DNA of 64,000 bases, from contig NZ_LMQI01000001.1 in assembly GCF_001424125.1 (NCBI RefSeq), positions 647,688-711,687 of the forward strand, in the 5' to 3' direction. Positions 45,501-54,166 of this stretch are shown here, piece by piece (positions within the stretch are counted from its first letter, which is position 1; each line of letters begins with the position of its first letter). Both the position numbers and the translations under genes were made by a program. The notes under the pieces were generated by a model that made no database searches, was not told where the DNA came from, and saw nothing but the letters and a program-made list of their open reading frames with translations. Source of the DNA: Cellulomonas sp. Leaf395 (GTDB taxonomy: Bacteria; Actinomycetota; Actinomycetes; Actinomycetales; Cellulomonadaceae).

Positions 45501-48500
45501 CGCACGGGTCTCAAGGAGATCCAGGCGTTCGCGACGGGCGTCGAGGCACCGCCGTCGACCAACGCCGCACCGAAGGTCACCGCGTACCAGGACCCGGCGT
45601 TCGACCAGCCGGGCCAGGTGCGCCTCATCGGGTCCGTCACGGACGACGCCCAGCCGGTCGGCACGCTGACCAGCGCCTGGACCGTCGTCAGCGCCCCGGA
45701 CGGCGCCGAGGCCGTCATCGCGAGCCCCGCGTCGGCGACAACCGTCGTGCGGTTCGACACCACCGGGCGGTACGTCCTGCGCCTCACGGCGTCGGACGGG
45801 GAGCTGAGCACCGGCACCGACGTCGTGGTCGACGCCGTGGTGAGCGGCGACGCGAAGACCAATGTCGCGCCGGACGCGACCGCGAGCGCGTCGGCCGTCA
45901 CCGGCTGGAACAGCGTCGCTGCCATCAACGACGGCAACACGAACTATCCGGCGGCGGCCGAGTCGGACGCGTGGGGCACGTGGGGGACCGCCGCCGGTGC
46001 GGGCAACACGTACTGGGCGCGGCTGACCTGGCCGGAGCCGGTGCGCGTCGACGAGTCGCGCATCCTGTTCCACTCCAACCAGGACCCGGGCGGCGTGCTG
46101 CCCCCGTCGTCGTGGTCGCTGGAGTACCTGGCAACCGACGGCACGTGGCTGCCGGTGCCGGGGGCGAGCGACTACCCGACGGTGGACGGTGAGCTCAACT
46201 CGGTCACGCACGGGGCGGTCACGACGACGTCGCTGCGCGCCACGCTGGTCCGCAACGGCGCCAGCTACCCGGGCATCATCGAGTGGCAGGCGCTCGCGGA
46301 CGAACCCGTGTCGATCGAGCCGGTCGCCGTGCGCACGCTCATCGGTGTCGCACCGGTGCTGCCGACCGAGGTCGAGGTCGTGTTCGCCGACGGCACCCGC
46401 GTGCCGCGAGCGGTCACCTGGCAGGACGTCCCGCCCGAGGCCTACGCCGCGCAGGGTGACTTCACGGTGCCGGGCTTCGTGCAGGGCACCTCCCGGCTGG
46501 CCCGGGCGACGGTCTGGGTGCGCCCGACCGATGCCGTGCAGGTCAACACGTTCGAGCCGCTCGCGGTGAGCACGGTCGCGGGCACCGCACCGGTGCTCCC
46601 CGCCCGGGCGATCGCGGTCTACAACGACGGGTCGCAGGCGTCCCTGCCGGTGACCTGGGACGCGGTCGACCCGGCGTCGTACGCCCAGGCGGGCGAGTTC
46701 ACGGTCGAGGGGACCGTCGCCGGCACCGACAAGCGGCCGCAGGTCGTCGTCGCCGTGACCGAGGGAGCTCCGGCGGCACCGGTCGTCACCGTGGCCACCG
46801 AGCCGGCGGTCCCGGCGAGCGGCTGGTTCACCGGCCCGGTCGCCGTGACCGTGACGGCGACCGACGAGGACGACTCGTCCCCGCTGGTCGAGGCACAGAT
46901 CGACGGCGGTGCGTGGACCGAGGTCACCGGTCCGGTGACCGTCAGCGGGGACGGGCGGCACACCGTGCGCGCCCGGGCCACTGACGCCGGCGGGCTGGTC
47001 TCACCGGTGCAGTCGGTCGCGGTCGACATCGACGGCACGGCACCGGTGGTGGCGGCGAGCTTCGACGAGTCGCGGCGACGCCTCACGCTGACGACCACGG
47101 AGACGGGGTCGGGCGTGGCCTCGGTCGAGTACCGGGTCGACGGCGGCGCGTGGACCGCCTACGGCTCCGGCGCGACGATCGCGCAGGCCGCGACCGTCGA
47201 GTACCGGGCGACGGACCGGGCGGGGAACGTCTCGACGGTCGGCAGCATCACCGTCCCGGCACCCGACCCGAACGCACCGGTCAACATCGCCCCGAACGCG
47301 ACGGTCACCGTCTCGGCGACGACCACGTGGAACCGGGCCGCCGGGATCACCGACGGCGTCGCCGACTACCCGGTCACGTCGCAGGCCTCGGCCTGGGGTA
47401 CGTGGAACATCGCAGGCGCCACCCAGTGGGCACGCCTCGACTGGCCCGCTCCCATCACGACGACGACGAGCAGGGTGCTGTTCTTCGACGACGGCGGAGG
47501 CGTCCGGCTGCCGGCGTCGTGGACGCTCGAGTACCTGCTCGAGGACGGCACCACGTGGGCACCCGTGCCCGAGCCGTCGGGGTTCACGACGACGCTCGGC
47601 CAGTTCGACACGGTCACGCACGCCCCGGTCACCACGACGGCGCTGCGAGCAACGCTGACCAAGCCGGCGAACGGCTGGGTCGGGATCGTCGAGTGGGAGG
47701 TCGACAGCGTGCCCGTCGCGCCGCTCGCCCTCACCGTCCCCACGGGGCCGGTGACCGCGGGCGACGCGTTCGACGCGACGCTCACGGGCGGCACGGCCGA
47801 CGCCGACTACGCGGTGACGCTCGAGCCGGGCGGGATCTCGCTCGGCACGCTCGCCACCGACGGTGACGGCGCGGGCTCGCTCCGCACGGCGCCACTGCCG
47901 CGTGACCTCGCCGCAGGCTCGTACACCGTGCGGGCCACGAGCGGGGAGTCGGTCGCGGAAGCACCGCTCGAGGTGGCGGCCGGACCCGGCGAGGCCGTGG
48001 TCACGGCGGGCACCGTCGAGGTGGTCGGGCTCCCGACGGTCGGGCAGGTGCTGCTCGCGCAGACCGCCGGCTGGGGCCCCGACGGCGTCGAGCTCGCCTA
48101 CCGGTGGTCCGTCGGCGGGAAGGTGGTCAAGGACGCCACCGGCCCCGAGTACACACCGACCAGCAAGGACGTCGGGAAGAGCGTGACCGTCGAGGTCACC
48201 GGGTACCTGGACGGCTGGGAGAGCGTCTCGGTGACGTCGGCGGAGACCGCTGCGGTGGTCAGGCCGACCGTCCAGGCGGGCACGGTGGCGCTCGGCGCGG
48301 CCGTCGTCGGCGAGCGGGTCACCGCGCAGACGACCGGCTGGCCGGCGGAGGCGCGGCTCGAGTACCGCTGGACGCTCGACGGCACGACGATCCGCGGGGC
48401 GACGAGCAGCAGCTACGGCCCGCGTCCCGCCGACGTCGGGAAGGCGCTCGCGGTCGAGGTCCGGGGCACCGCCTCCGGTCACGAGCCGTCGGCGTGGGTC

Positions 48501-48797
48501 TCGTCGCCACCGACCACGGTCCAACGAGGGCAGCTCGGCGCGCACGACGTGCGCATCGCAGGCATCGCCGCACCCCTGCTGCCCGTCGTCGCCCTGACGG
48601 TCCCGTGGTCACCGTTCCCGGTGTCGACGAGCTACCAGTGGTTCCGCGACGGGGAGGCGATCACGGGCGCGACGCACCCGGTGTACGTCGTGCGCACCGC
48701 CGACCGGGGAGCCGTGCTCACGGTGACGGTGACCGGCTCCAAGGACGGCTACACCGCAACCAGCCGCACCTCCGACGGCACGAAGGTGGGACGTTGA
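42555..48797 (+). CDS. Giant secreted glycosidase-like protein with (alpha/alpha)6 domain and discoidin/Ig modules
   Basis: The product has about 2080 residues. A signal peptide (about 1-33, ending in AASA) precedes a catalytic-type region of about 770 residues with N-terminal beta-sandwich and six-hairpin sequences (FYRWWLMRYNYLDAD, YQFPTSMEGVLGYNNAIV, YSWGAMTGNDADAVSFHWPG, RSWIHHTILGATNF). These resemble MGH1-like/GH63-group glycosidases. Then come a discoidin (F5/8C) domain (about 851-1000), a PKD-like part, a second discoidin domain (about 1105-1250), two Big_4 domains with the VAPVLPTEVEVVFADGT pattern, OmpL47-like Ig domains, a third discoidin-like domain and terminal Ig-like repeats. 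No dockerin, SLH or sortase signal is seen. GTG at 42555 is chosen for the best signal peptide; ATG 42534 and 42501 are alternatives. The glycan target is unknown. Confidence 0.8.
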   Translation: MKITLLASGRARMLATSFVAVSVVAVSMVPVAASAVPGAEVPQSSLGMPVFEGSDNPVPDTGVEYGPSPYLQRVFDTDVAAGAGSAPGTDFWVDRMLARTGPGFDADESRVAFTRGRAVFMKSHQPTALGWDGDVAYWESLGRGGAFTFTVQADGAPVTLTEQASQRRQTPSYFSSVFTGGGLTLRQTKFITDDDVLVADVDVTDTSGAARTVTLSATSPLTTHAEGDELVGAVRAFNSITTVYPRLSGDGFTATTGGLTRELTVPANGTAGTKLQLGMLVDELPGSASGYAAYRAASPAEAFSTHVTAYNRWWAENIPYLDTPEDNIDKTLFYRWWLMRYNYLDADVPGNDYQFPTSMEGVLGYNNAIVLTVGMFVDDLKYFRDPTYAYGPAVAVGEVSKRGKFVDNPGDPANWSNSYTQYITEAAWRAYELHGGPGAIGGTLGQHSMDDVEGLLDAYDGNGNDLIEYSWGAMTGNDADAVSFHWPGHGANMDRTESAYLYSNSKAAAEFFRVAGEDEKAQHMEDLAARVRSAVLEHLWEPAQTTPDQVGLYGNLLKHQMTQDGTLNPYKEINNYYPFTVGLMPKQSDPDYEASYVEALRLFADADQYPVFPFFTANQVDKNDSPEAGSNNFSVINSTVLFRMFASVLRDYPSDYVTPDMYKQLLYWNAFAHYQGGDNRLPNQNEFWADGSAADGGSIGYRSWIHHTILGATNFTVIEDAMGLRSRADGKIELDPVDIDWPYFTANNIRYHDRDLTVTWDETGDHYGADVPAGYSVFLDGELAFTVDDLAHVVYDPATGTVEVPEGGAQVVTASASTLAAADEVRFADDDRVVDIFAKAGTDIATASTGSANLAAGRPVTSTFEATGRGAAGAVDGTTVNEPFWGTAGSPNATDSLEVELDGTQTVDDVRLYFYRSSSTATVQGYAAPELYTLEYHDAAGWHPVAGQARTPVYSTANLNHVQLPAVQADRLRVTVKHAAGFRTGLKEIQAFATGVEAPPSTNAAPKVTAYQDPAFDQPGQVRLIGSVTDDAQPVGTLTSAWTVVSAPDGAEAVIASPASATTVVRFDTTGRYVLRLTASDGELSTGTDVVVDAVVSGDAKTNVAPDATASASAVTGWNSVAAINDGNTNYPAAAESDAWGTWGTAAGAGNTYWARLTWPEPVRVDESRILFHSNQDPGGVLPPSSWSLEYLATDGTWLPVPGASDYPTVDGELNSVTHGAVTTTSLRATLVRNGASYPGIIEWQALADEPVSIEPVAVRTLIGVAPVLPTEVEVVFADGTRVPRAVTWQDVPPEAYAAQGDFTVPGFVQGTSRLARATVWVRPTDAVQVNTFEPLAVSTVAGTAPVLPARAIAVYNDGSQASLPVTWDAVDPASYAQAGEFTVEGTVAGTDKRPQVVVAVTEGAPAAPVVTVATEPAVPASGWFTGPVAVTVTATDEDDSSPLVEAQIDGGAWTEVTGPVTVSGDGRHTVRARATDAGGLVSPVQSVAVDIDGTAPVVAASFDESRRRLTLTTTETGSGVASVEYRVDGGAWTAYGSGATIAQAATVEYRATDRAGNVSTVGSITVPAPDPNAPVNIAPNATVTVSATTTWNRAAGITDGVADYPVTSQASAWGTWNIAGATQWARLDWPAPITTTTSRVLFFDDGGGVRLPASWTLEYLLEDGTTWAPVPEPSGFTTTLGQFDTVTHAPVTTTALRATLTKPANGWVGIVEWEVDSVPVAPLALTVPTGPVTAGDAFDATLTGGTADADYAVTLEPGGISLGTLATDGDGAGSLRTAPLPRDLAAGSYTVRATSGESVAEAPLEVAAGPGEAVVTAGTVEVVGLPTVGQVLLAQTAGWGPDGVELAYRWSVGGKVVKDATGPEYTPTSKDVGKSVTVEVTGYLDGWESVSVTSAETAAVVRPTVQAGTVALGAAVVGERVTAQTTGWPAEARLEYRWTLDGTTIRGATSSSYGPRPADVGKALAVEVRGTASGHEPSAWVSSPPTTVQRGQLGAHDVRIAGIAAPLLPVVALTVPWSPFPVSTSYQWFRDGEAITGATHPVYVVRTADRGAVLTVTVTGSKDGYTATSRTSDGTKVGR

Positions 48798-48799
48798 TC

Positions 48800-51700
48800 A
48801 TGAGGACTCGCAGAATTGTGACCAGCGTGCTCACCGGCGCCCTCGTCGCGACGACGCTGGCGGCGTGGCCGTCGGCGGCCGTCGCGGCGGACCCGCCCGC
48901 CACCCGGTCGTTCCACACCGAGGGCAACCCGATCCTCGGGGACGGGACGTACTACTCGGCCGACGCGGCACCCCTGTCGGTGGACGGGACGCTCTACGTA
49001 TACGGCGGTCACGACGAGGCGGCCGAGCAGCAGGGCGGCTTCGAGATGCACGACTACGGGGTGCTCACGACGACCGACCCCACGTCCGGCGACTGGAACC
49101 TGTACGCCGACAACCTGGACCCGGACGAGGTCTTCGCCTGGGCCACCGGGGACGGGGCGGCGTACGCGGGTCAGGTCACTCGCGGCGCCGACGGGAAGTT
49201 CTACTGGTACGCGCCGGTGGAGTGGGACGACACCACGGTGCCCAACCGGATGGCCATCGGCGTCGCGGTCTCCGACGGCCCGCTGGGGCCGTGGACCGAC
49301 GCGGTCGGGGAGCCGCTGCTCACCTGGACCGACGTGTTCGGCACGTCCACGAACGGCCAGGAGGTCATCGACCCGCACGTCTTCACCGACACCGACGGCC
49401 GCGTCTACCTGTACTGGGGCTCGTGGGGCGTCGCGCGGATGGTCGAGCTCGAGCCGACGATGACCGCCACGACGGGAGCCATCTCCACGATCCCCGGGCT
49501 CACCGGCTTCTTCGAGGCGCCCTGGGTGTTCGAGCGCGAGGGCACGTACTACCTGGCGTACGACTGGAAGCAGGGCGGCTCGGAGTGCACGCCGTCGAAC
49601 TACCAGGCGTGCATCGCGTACGCGACGGCTCCGTCGGCGTCGGGGCCGTGGACGTACCAGGGGATCATCCTCGGCGGCACGTCGGCGACGACCGTGCACC
49701 CGTCGATCGTCGAGCACGAGGGCCGCTGGTGGATCACGTACCACACCAAGGACGCGGTGAACGGAGGCCACTTCCGGCGCTCGATCGCGATCGACGAGGT
49801 GCAGTGGGACGGTGACCGCATCCTTCCGGTGGTCCCCACCCGCGCGGACGACCCGGCGTTCCGGCTGACCGACAACGTGGCGCTCGCGGCGACCGCGGCC
49901 GCCTCGTTCACCGAGCAGCCGCCGATGACGCTGCGGTCGATCAACGACGGCTTCCGCGCGACGACAGCGCTGCTGCCGCCCGACCAGTGGGGCAACTACC
50001 GCGGGACCACCAGCTCGAACGCGACCGACTGGCTGCAGTACACGTGGGACGCACCCGTGCGGACCGGAAGCGTCGGCATCGAGTTCCACCGCGACGGCAA
50101 CTGGATCCGGCTGCCCGCGTCGTGGGTGGTCGAGTACCGCGACGAGGCCGGCGACTGGCAGCCCGTGCAGGGCGCGACGTACCCGACGGCCACGGACGCG
50201 TGGCACACGGTGACGTTCACTCCGGTCACGACCACCGCGCTGCGGGCGACGTTCCGCGGGCAGGACGAGGGTGCGTACGTGCACTCCGTCGCGGTCTCCG
50301 AGTGGGAGGTCTACGCGGTCCAGGCCGAGTCGCTGCCGGACGTGGACGTCGCGACGCCCGTCGGCACCGCCCCCGTGCTTCCCGAGGCAGTCCGCGTGGG
50401 CGGGCTCTGGACGCCCGTCAACTGGCGTCCGGTGGACCCGGCGCAGTATGCGGCCGAGGGCACGTTCACCGTCGAGGGACGGGCCCTCGGGCAGTCCGCG
50501 GCCTACCTGGTCGCGACCGTCCACGTGGGCGGCACGGTCGATCCGGGCGGGGACGACACGACGGCCCCCATGGTGACGGTCGCCGCGTCCGGTACCTCGG
50601 GCGAGGACGGCTGGTTCTCCTCACCGGTCACCGTCCGCGTGGCGGCCGACGACGACACGTCGTACCTGACGACGATCGAGACGCGTGTCGGTGCCGGCGC
50701 GTGGACCGCCACGCCGGACGCCCGGTTCGTCGACGTCCCGGTCTCCGCGCAGGGCGAGACCGTCGTCACCGGACGTGCCACCGATGCGGCGGGCAACCAG
50801 TCCACCGAGGTCAGCCGCACGGTCAAGGTGGACACCGGCGCACCCACGGTCACCGCCGCGCTCGACGCCGCGACCCGGGCGGTCACCGTCGGCGGGTCGG
50901 ACGCCCTGTCCGGTCTGGCGGCACTGGAGTACCGGTTCGACGGCATGGGTGACTGGGTCGCCGTCGAGCCCGGTGCGGTCGTCCAGGCGCCGGACATGCT
51001 GCCGCACGAGCTCGTGGTCCGGGCCCGCGACCACGCGGGGAACACGGCGACGACGACGGTGTCCGTGCCGCTCGGCGACGGCGCCCAGCTCCAGGGCAAC
51101 GTCGCTCCGTACGCGACGCCGACCACCTCGTTCACCTCCGGCTGGGAGGCGGTCGGTGGACTCATCGACGGCACCAACGCCTGGGGCGAGGACGACGCGA
51201 GCAAGTACGGCGCCAGCTGGGGCACGTGGGACCGCGTCGGCGAGCAGTGGGCACAGCTGACGTGGGACTTCGACGTGACGGTCGACCGCGCCAACGTGTG
51301 GTGGTACCAGAACGTGCCGGACGCCCAGAACGAGGGACTGATCGCACCGCGCTCCTGGGTGCTCCAGTACCTCGACGCGGACGGGACCACCTGGCACGAC
51401 GTCGCACTGACGTCGGGCGAGTACGGGCGGAACAGCGAGGGCTTCGAGCCTGTCGGGTTCGCACCGGTGACCACCCGGGCGCTACGGATCGTCGCGCAGT
51501 CGTGGGGTGAGGCGGCCGGGCAGGGCTCTGTGGGAATCCGCGAGTGGCAGGTCGGGGCGGTCCAGGCCGACGGGGTCGTCACGCCGGTGGCGCCGACCTT
51601 CCAGCCGGCGCCGGTGTGCACCGGGACCGCGACCGTCACGATCCCGGACGTCGAGGGCGTGCTCTACGCGATCGACGGTCAGGACGTCACCGGCACGGTG

Positions 51701-52381
51701 GAGGTCGCCGCCGACGCCCACGTCGTCGTCACGGCTCGCGCGGCGGACGGCTTCCAGCTGGCCGACGGCGCCGTGACCGAGTGGGAGCACACGTTCACCG
51801 CTCCTGAGTGCGAGGACGTCGTCGTGACCCCACAGGTGCCCGTCTTCACGGCGCCGGTCTGCACCGACGGCGAGGCCGGCGACGGGTCGCTCACGGCGCC
51901 GACGGTCGAGGGTGTCGCGTACACCGTCGCCGGCGCGGCCGCCGAGGGCACCGTCGTCGTCCCGCTCGGCGGCACCGTCACCGTGACGGCGCGCCCGCTC
52001 GACGGGTTCGCGTTCCCGGCCGGTCCGCAGGCGAGCTCGTGGGCCTTCCGGGCCGACGCACCCGACTGCGCACCGGCGCAGGCGGTCGTCCCCGGGACGG
52101 TGCGCATCACGGGCGAGGCCCAGGTCGGCGAGACCGTGCGGGCCAAGACCACCGACTGGCAGCCCGACGGCGTGCGCCTCGCGTACGCCTGGTTCGCGGA
52201 CGGTGTGCGGCTCGACGGGGTGACGGGGGACCGGCTCACCGTGACCCCGGCGCTGGAGGGCGCGACGCTCACGGTGCGGGCGACCGGGTTCGGGGCGGGA
52301 CTCGTCACGGCATCCGCGACGTCGGAGCCGGTCGGTCCCGTGACACCTGCGGACACCGGGTGGCGCTTGCCCTGGGACTGA
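48800..52381 (+). CDS. Secreted family 43 glycoside hydrolase with discoidin and Ig-like modules
   Basis: The product of 1193 residues starts with a signal peptide (ends AVAA, about residue 31) and a GH43 five-blade propeller of about 320 residues. The catalytic triad of GH43 is visible: D55 in YYSADAAP, D191 in EVIDPHVF and E239 in FFEAPWVF. A discoidin domain, a Big_4 domain (TAPVLPEAVRVGG), an Ig/OmpL47-like part, a second discoidin domain and two or three Ig-like repeats follow. GH43 members attack arabinan, xylan side chains or related beta-linked glycans; the subfamily cannot be fixed by eye. The gene starts two bases after the giant glycosidase gene and shares its accessory modules, so they probably work on one polymer. 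Confidence 0.88.
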   Translation: MRTRRIVTSVLTGALVATTLAAWPSAAVAADPPATRSFHTEGNPILGDGTYYSADAAPLSVDGTLYVYGGHDEAAEQQGGFEMHDYGVLTTTDPTSGDWNLYADNLDPDEVFAWATGDGAAYAGQVTRGADGKFYWYAPVEWDDTTVPNRMAIGVAVSDGPLGPWTDAVGEPLLTWTDVFGTSTNGQEVIDPHVFTDTDGRVYLYWGSWGVARMVELEPTMTATTGAISTIPGLTGFFEAPWVFEREGTYYLAYDWKQGGSECTPSNYQACIAYATAPSASGPWTYQGIILGGTSATTVHPSIVEHEGRWWITYHTKDAVNGGHFRRSIAIDEVQWDGDRILPVVPTRADDPAFRLTDNVALAATAAASFTEQPPMTLRSINDGFRATTALLPPDQWGNYRGTTSSNATDWLQYTWDAPVRTGSVGIEFHRDGNWIRLPASWVVEYRDEAGDWQPVQGATYPTATDAWHTVTFTPVTTTALRATFRGQDEGAYVHSVAVSEWEVYAVQAESLPDVDVATPVGTAPVLPEAVRVGGLWTPVNWRPVDPAQYAAEGTFTVEGRALGQSAAYLVATVHVGGTVDPGGDDTTAPMVTVAASGTSGEDGWFSSPVTVRVAADDDTSYLTTIETRVGAGAWTATPDARFVDVPVSAQGETVVTGRATDAAGNQSTEVSRTVKVDTGAPTVTAALDAATRAVTVGGSDALSGLAALEYRFDGMGDWVAVEPGAVVQAPDMLPHELVVRARDHAGNTATTTVSVPLGDGAQLQGNVAPYATPTTSFTSGWEAVGGLIDGTNAWGEDDASKYGASWGTWDRVGEQWAQLTWDFDVTVDRANVWWYQNVPDAQNEGLIAPRSWVLQYLDADGTTWHDVALTSGEYGRNSEGFEPVGFAPVTTRALRIVAQSWGEAAGQGSVGIREWQVGAVQADGVVTPVAPTFQPAPVCTGTATVTIPDVEGVLYAIDGQDVTGTVEVAADAHVVVTARAADGFQLADGAVTEWEHTFTAPECEDVVVTPQVPVFTAPVCTDGEAGDGSLTAPTVEGVAYTVAGAAAEGTVVVPLGGTVTVTARPLDGFAFPAGPQASSWAFRADAPDCAPAQAVVPGTVRITGEAQVGETVRAKTTDWQPDGVRLAYAWFADGVRLDGVTGDRLTVTPALEGATLTVRATGFGAGLVTASATSEPVGPVTPADTGWRLPWD

Positions 52382-52386
52382 GAACG

Positions 52387-52419
52387 CAGGAGGCCCCGGT
52401 CGACGACCGGGGCCTCCTG
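52387..52419 (+). terminator. Strong terminator after the GH43 gene
   Basis: CAGGAGGCCCCGGT (52387-52400) is perfectly complementary to ACCGGGGCCTCCTG (52406-52419), a 14-bp stem with a five-base loop, six bases after the stop. Confidence 0.9.
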
Positions 52420-52423
52420 ACCC

Positions 52424-52536
52424 TCAGCTGACGTACGGCCAGCCGGACGCGTCCCAGCTCAGCCGGTTGATGCCCAGCCGCGCATCCCCTGCGTCGGTGT
52501 CGTAGTGGTAGAAGAGGATCGTCCACCACTGGCAAG
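52424..52536 (-). pseudogene. C-terminal remnant of a GH43 arabinanase-like gene
   Basis: The minus strand encodes about 37 residues: QWWTILFYHYDTDAGDARLG, then INRLSWDASGWPYVS and a TGA. The pattern ...YHYYD...G...L.I..L.W...GWP is the usual end of GH43 arabinan endo-1,5-alpha-L-arabinosidases. Upstream (52537 onward) the frame turns into unrelated sequence, so only the tail is left. It stands on the opposite strand to the intact GH43 gene and is not a piece of it. Confidence 0.7.
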
Positions 52537-52539
52537 GAG

Positions 52540-52709
52540 TGAATCGGTGAGCCCTCGCCCACGACCTGGGCGGCCGCGACCCGTTCCGGCGCGCGCGCCC
52601 GGCGCAGCAGCGCGATCGTCAGCAACGCGAGCGGCACGTTGACCAGCCCAGGGGCGCCGACCCAGAAGGATCCGGTGGCGACGGCGTACGCACCCCAGAG
52701 TGCCTGGGG
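52540..52709 (-). pseudogene. Possible membrane-protein gene fragment
   Basis: The minus strand, directly after the VOC stop, encodes ALWGAYAVATGSFWVGAPGL and VNVPLALLTIALLRRARAPER, which looks like two membrane helices with a basic exit, similar to transporter segments (the WxNVPLALLTLALL type of MFS proteins). There is no start, no ribosome binding site and no rest of a transporter. The family guess is weak; the stretch may simply be old debris. Together with the GH43 tail it fills the 328 bases between the GH43 and VOC genes. Confidence 0.35.
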
Positions 52710-52710
52710 T
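52692..52710 (-). terminator. Short hairpin at the end of the VOC gene
   Basis: ACCCCAG (52692-52698) and CTGGGGT (52704-52710) form a seven-base stem with a five-base loop, touching the VOC stop codon. Confidence 0.4.
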
Positions 52711-53137
52711 CAGACCACGCAGAACTCGTTGCCCTCAGGGTCCGCCAGGACCACGTGGTCGAGCTCGCCGCGCTCGCGGTCTCGGCGAGGACGGTGGCAC
52801 CCGCGGCCGTCAGCCGGTCCACCGCGTCACGGATCAGGGTCTCGCGGTCCTCCTGCGGCGCCGCCCGCCCTCCGGAGACCTGCAGGTCGAGATGCACGCG
52901 GTTCTTGGCCACCTTGTCCTCGGGGACCTTGAGGAACGAGAGCGACGGCAGCACCCCGTCGGGGTCCGCCAGGTAGGCGCCGTCGCCCAGCTCGTCGTCA
53001 GGCACCTCGTGGTGCCGGGCCCAGGCCTCCCAGGTCTCGAACCCGTCGGGTGGGGGCGGCACGACGTACCCGAGCGCCGGACCCCAGAACCTGGCCATCA
53101 CGGCGGGGCTCGCGCAGTCGAACGTCACGCTCCACAT
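52710..53137 (-). pseudogene. VOC (glyoxalase-like) protein gene with a frameshift near its 3' end
   Basis: The first 115 codons encode a typical actinobacterial VOC protein (MWSVTFDCASPAVMARFWGP, ALGYVV, LSFLKVPEDKVAKNRVHLDL, DAVDRLTAAGATVLAET). After ATVLAET the expected ending, ERGELDHVVLADPEGNEFCVV and stop, is found only in another frame. One base seems to be missing in the GC-rich run around 52772-52786. In the present frame translation would continue to 52619 with unrelated residues. It is either a real inactivating deletion or a sequencing error. Intact relatives bind a metal and catalyse small-molecule rearrangements or give resistance. It is three bases from the siderophore-interacting protein gene. 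Confidence 0.8.
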
Positions 53138-53140
53138 GGG

Positions 53141-54001
53141 TCAGGCGAGCCCTTCCGCCGACTCGGACTCCTCGATCGTGGCGAGCCAGTCGCGCTTGGT
53201 CGCGCGCCAGCCCTCGTCGTCGGCGCCCAGGCGCCAGTACCCGGACACCGACAGCTGCTCGCGAGTGACACCGCGGTCCACGCGGACGTGCCGGCGCAGC
53301 TCCCGCACCACGCCCGCCTCGCCGTGCACGAACGCGCTGACGGGCGCGGGCAGGTCGGGCAGGGTGGTCACCGTGTCGACGAGAGCGAGACCCGCGACCG
53401 AGAAGCCCTGGTGCACCCACAGCACCTGCACGCCGGCGGGGGAGGTCAACGGGATCTCGTCCTCGGGACCGTGCACCTCGATGACCGCGTGCCCGACGGC
53501 GTCGGCGGGGAGCCGCTCGAGGGCGATCGCGATGGCGGGCAGCGCGCTGGCGTCCCCGGCGAACAGGTACGACGCGGCGTCGGGATCGGGCGACCACGCG
53601 CCGCCGGGGCCGACCAGCAGCACCTCGTCGCCGGGCTGTGCGGACGCCGACCAGGGCCCCGCGATGCCCTCGTCGCCGTGCACCACGAAGTCGAGCGTGA
53701 GCTCGCGCGCGACCGGGTCCCACGAGCGGACGGTGTAGGAGCGCTGGCGGGGCTGCTGGTCGGGCGGGAGGCTCGCGCGCACCGCGTCGAGGTCGAGGCG
53801 TCCGTCCTCGCGCAGCGGACGGTCGGTGCCGGCGGGGAGGAACACGACCTTGACGTAGGAGTCGGCGTGCGGCGACGGCTGGAACGCGTCCAGGCCGGGT
53901 CCGCCGACGACGACGCGGACCATCGTCTCGGCGATCCGTTCGGTCCGGACGACCTCCGCCACGAGCGGTGCGGGTCGGGGTCGGGCCGGTGCGTCGGTCA
54001 T
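53141..54001 (-). CDS. Siderophore-interacting protein (flavin-type ferric-siderophore reductase)
   Basis: The product of 286 residues matches the siderophore-interacting family: APLVAEVVRTERIAETMVRV, HADSYVKVVFLP, the FAD-binding RQRSYTVRSWDP (R-x-Y-T/S), FVVHGDEGIAGPWSASAQPG, GDASALPAIAIALERLP, and the C-terminal VSGYWRLGADDEGWRATKRDW. It probably releases iron from ferric siderophores with NAD(P)H in the cytoplasm. AAGGA lies about six bases before the ATG at 54001. No siderophore transporter is visible in the window, and the gene is divergent from the RND permease. Confidence 0.93.
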   Translation of the reverse strand: MTDAPARPRPAPLVAEVVRTERIAETMVRVVVGGPGLDAFQPSPHADSYVKVVFLPAGTDRPLREDGRLDLDAVRASLPPDQQPRQRSYTVRSWDPVARELTLDFVVHGDEGIAGPWSASAQPGDEVLLVGPGGAWSPDPDAASYLFAGDASALPAIAIALERLPADAVGHAVIEVHGPEDEIPLTSPAGVQVLWVHQGFSVAGLALVDTVTTLPDLPAPVSAFVHGEAGVVRELRRHVRVDRGVTREQLSVSGYWRLGADDEGWRATKRDWLATIEESESAEGLA

Positions 54002-54166
54002 CGAGATCCTTCGTCGGTGGGAGGGGCTGCGGCGGCCCACGCTAGCCGCCCGCTGTGACCGACGACGCACACGGCACGGGGAACCCCCGCCGGTCCGGGT
54101 GCGTTCTCGCAGGTGGACGCGGTTCCGCGTCATCTGTTGCACACAGCGGACCCCGTCGGAGGATCC

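Noticed and set aside
42349-52709. Genomic island integrated at the tRNA gene
   Set aside because: No integrase is present and I see no second copy of the tRNA 3' end downstream; the two remnants show gene loss but not site-specific integration.
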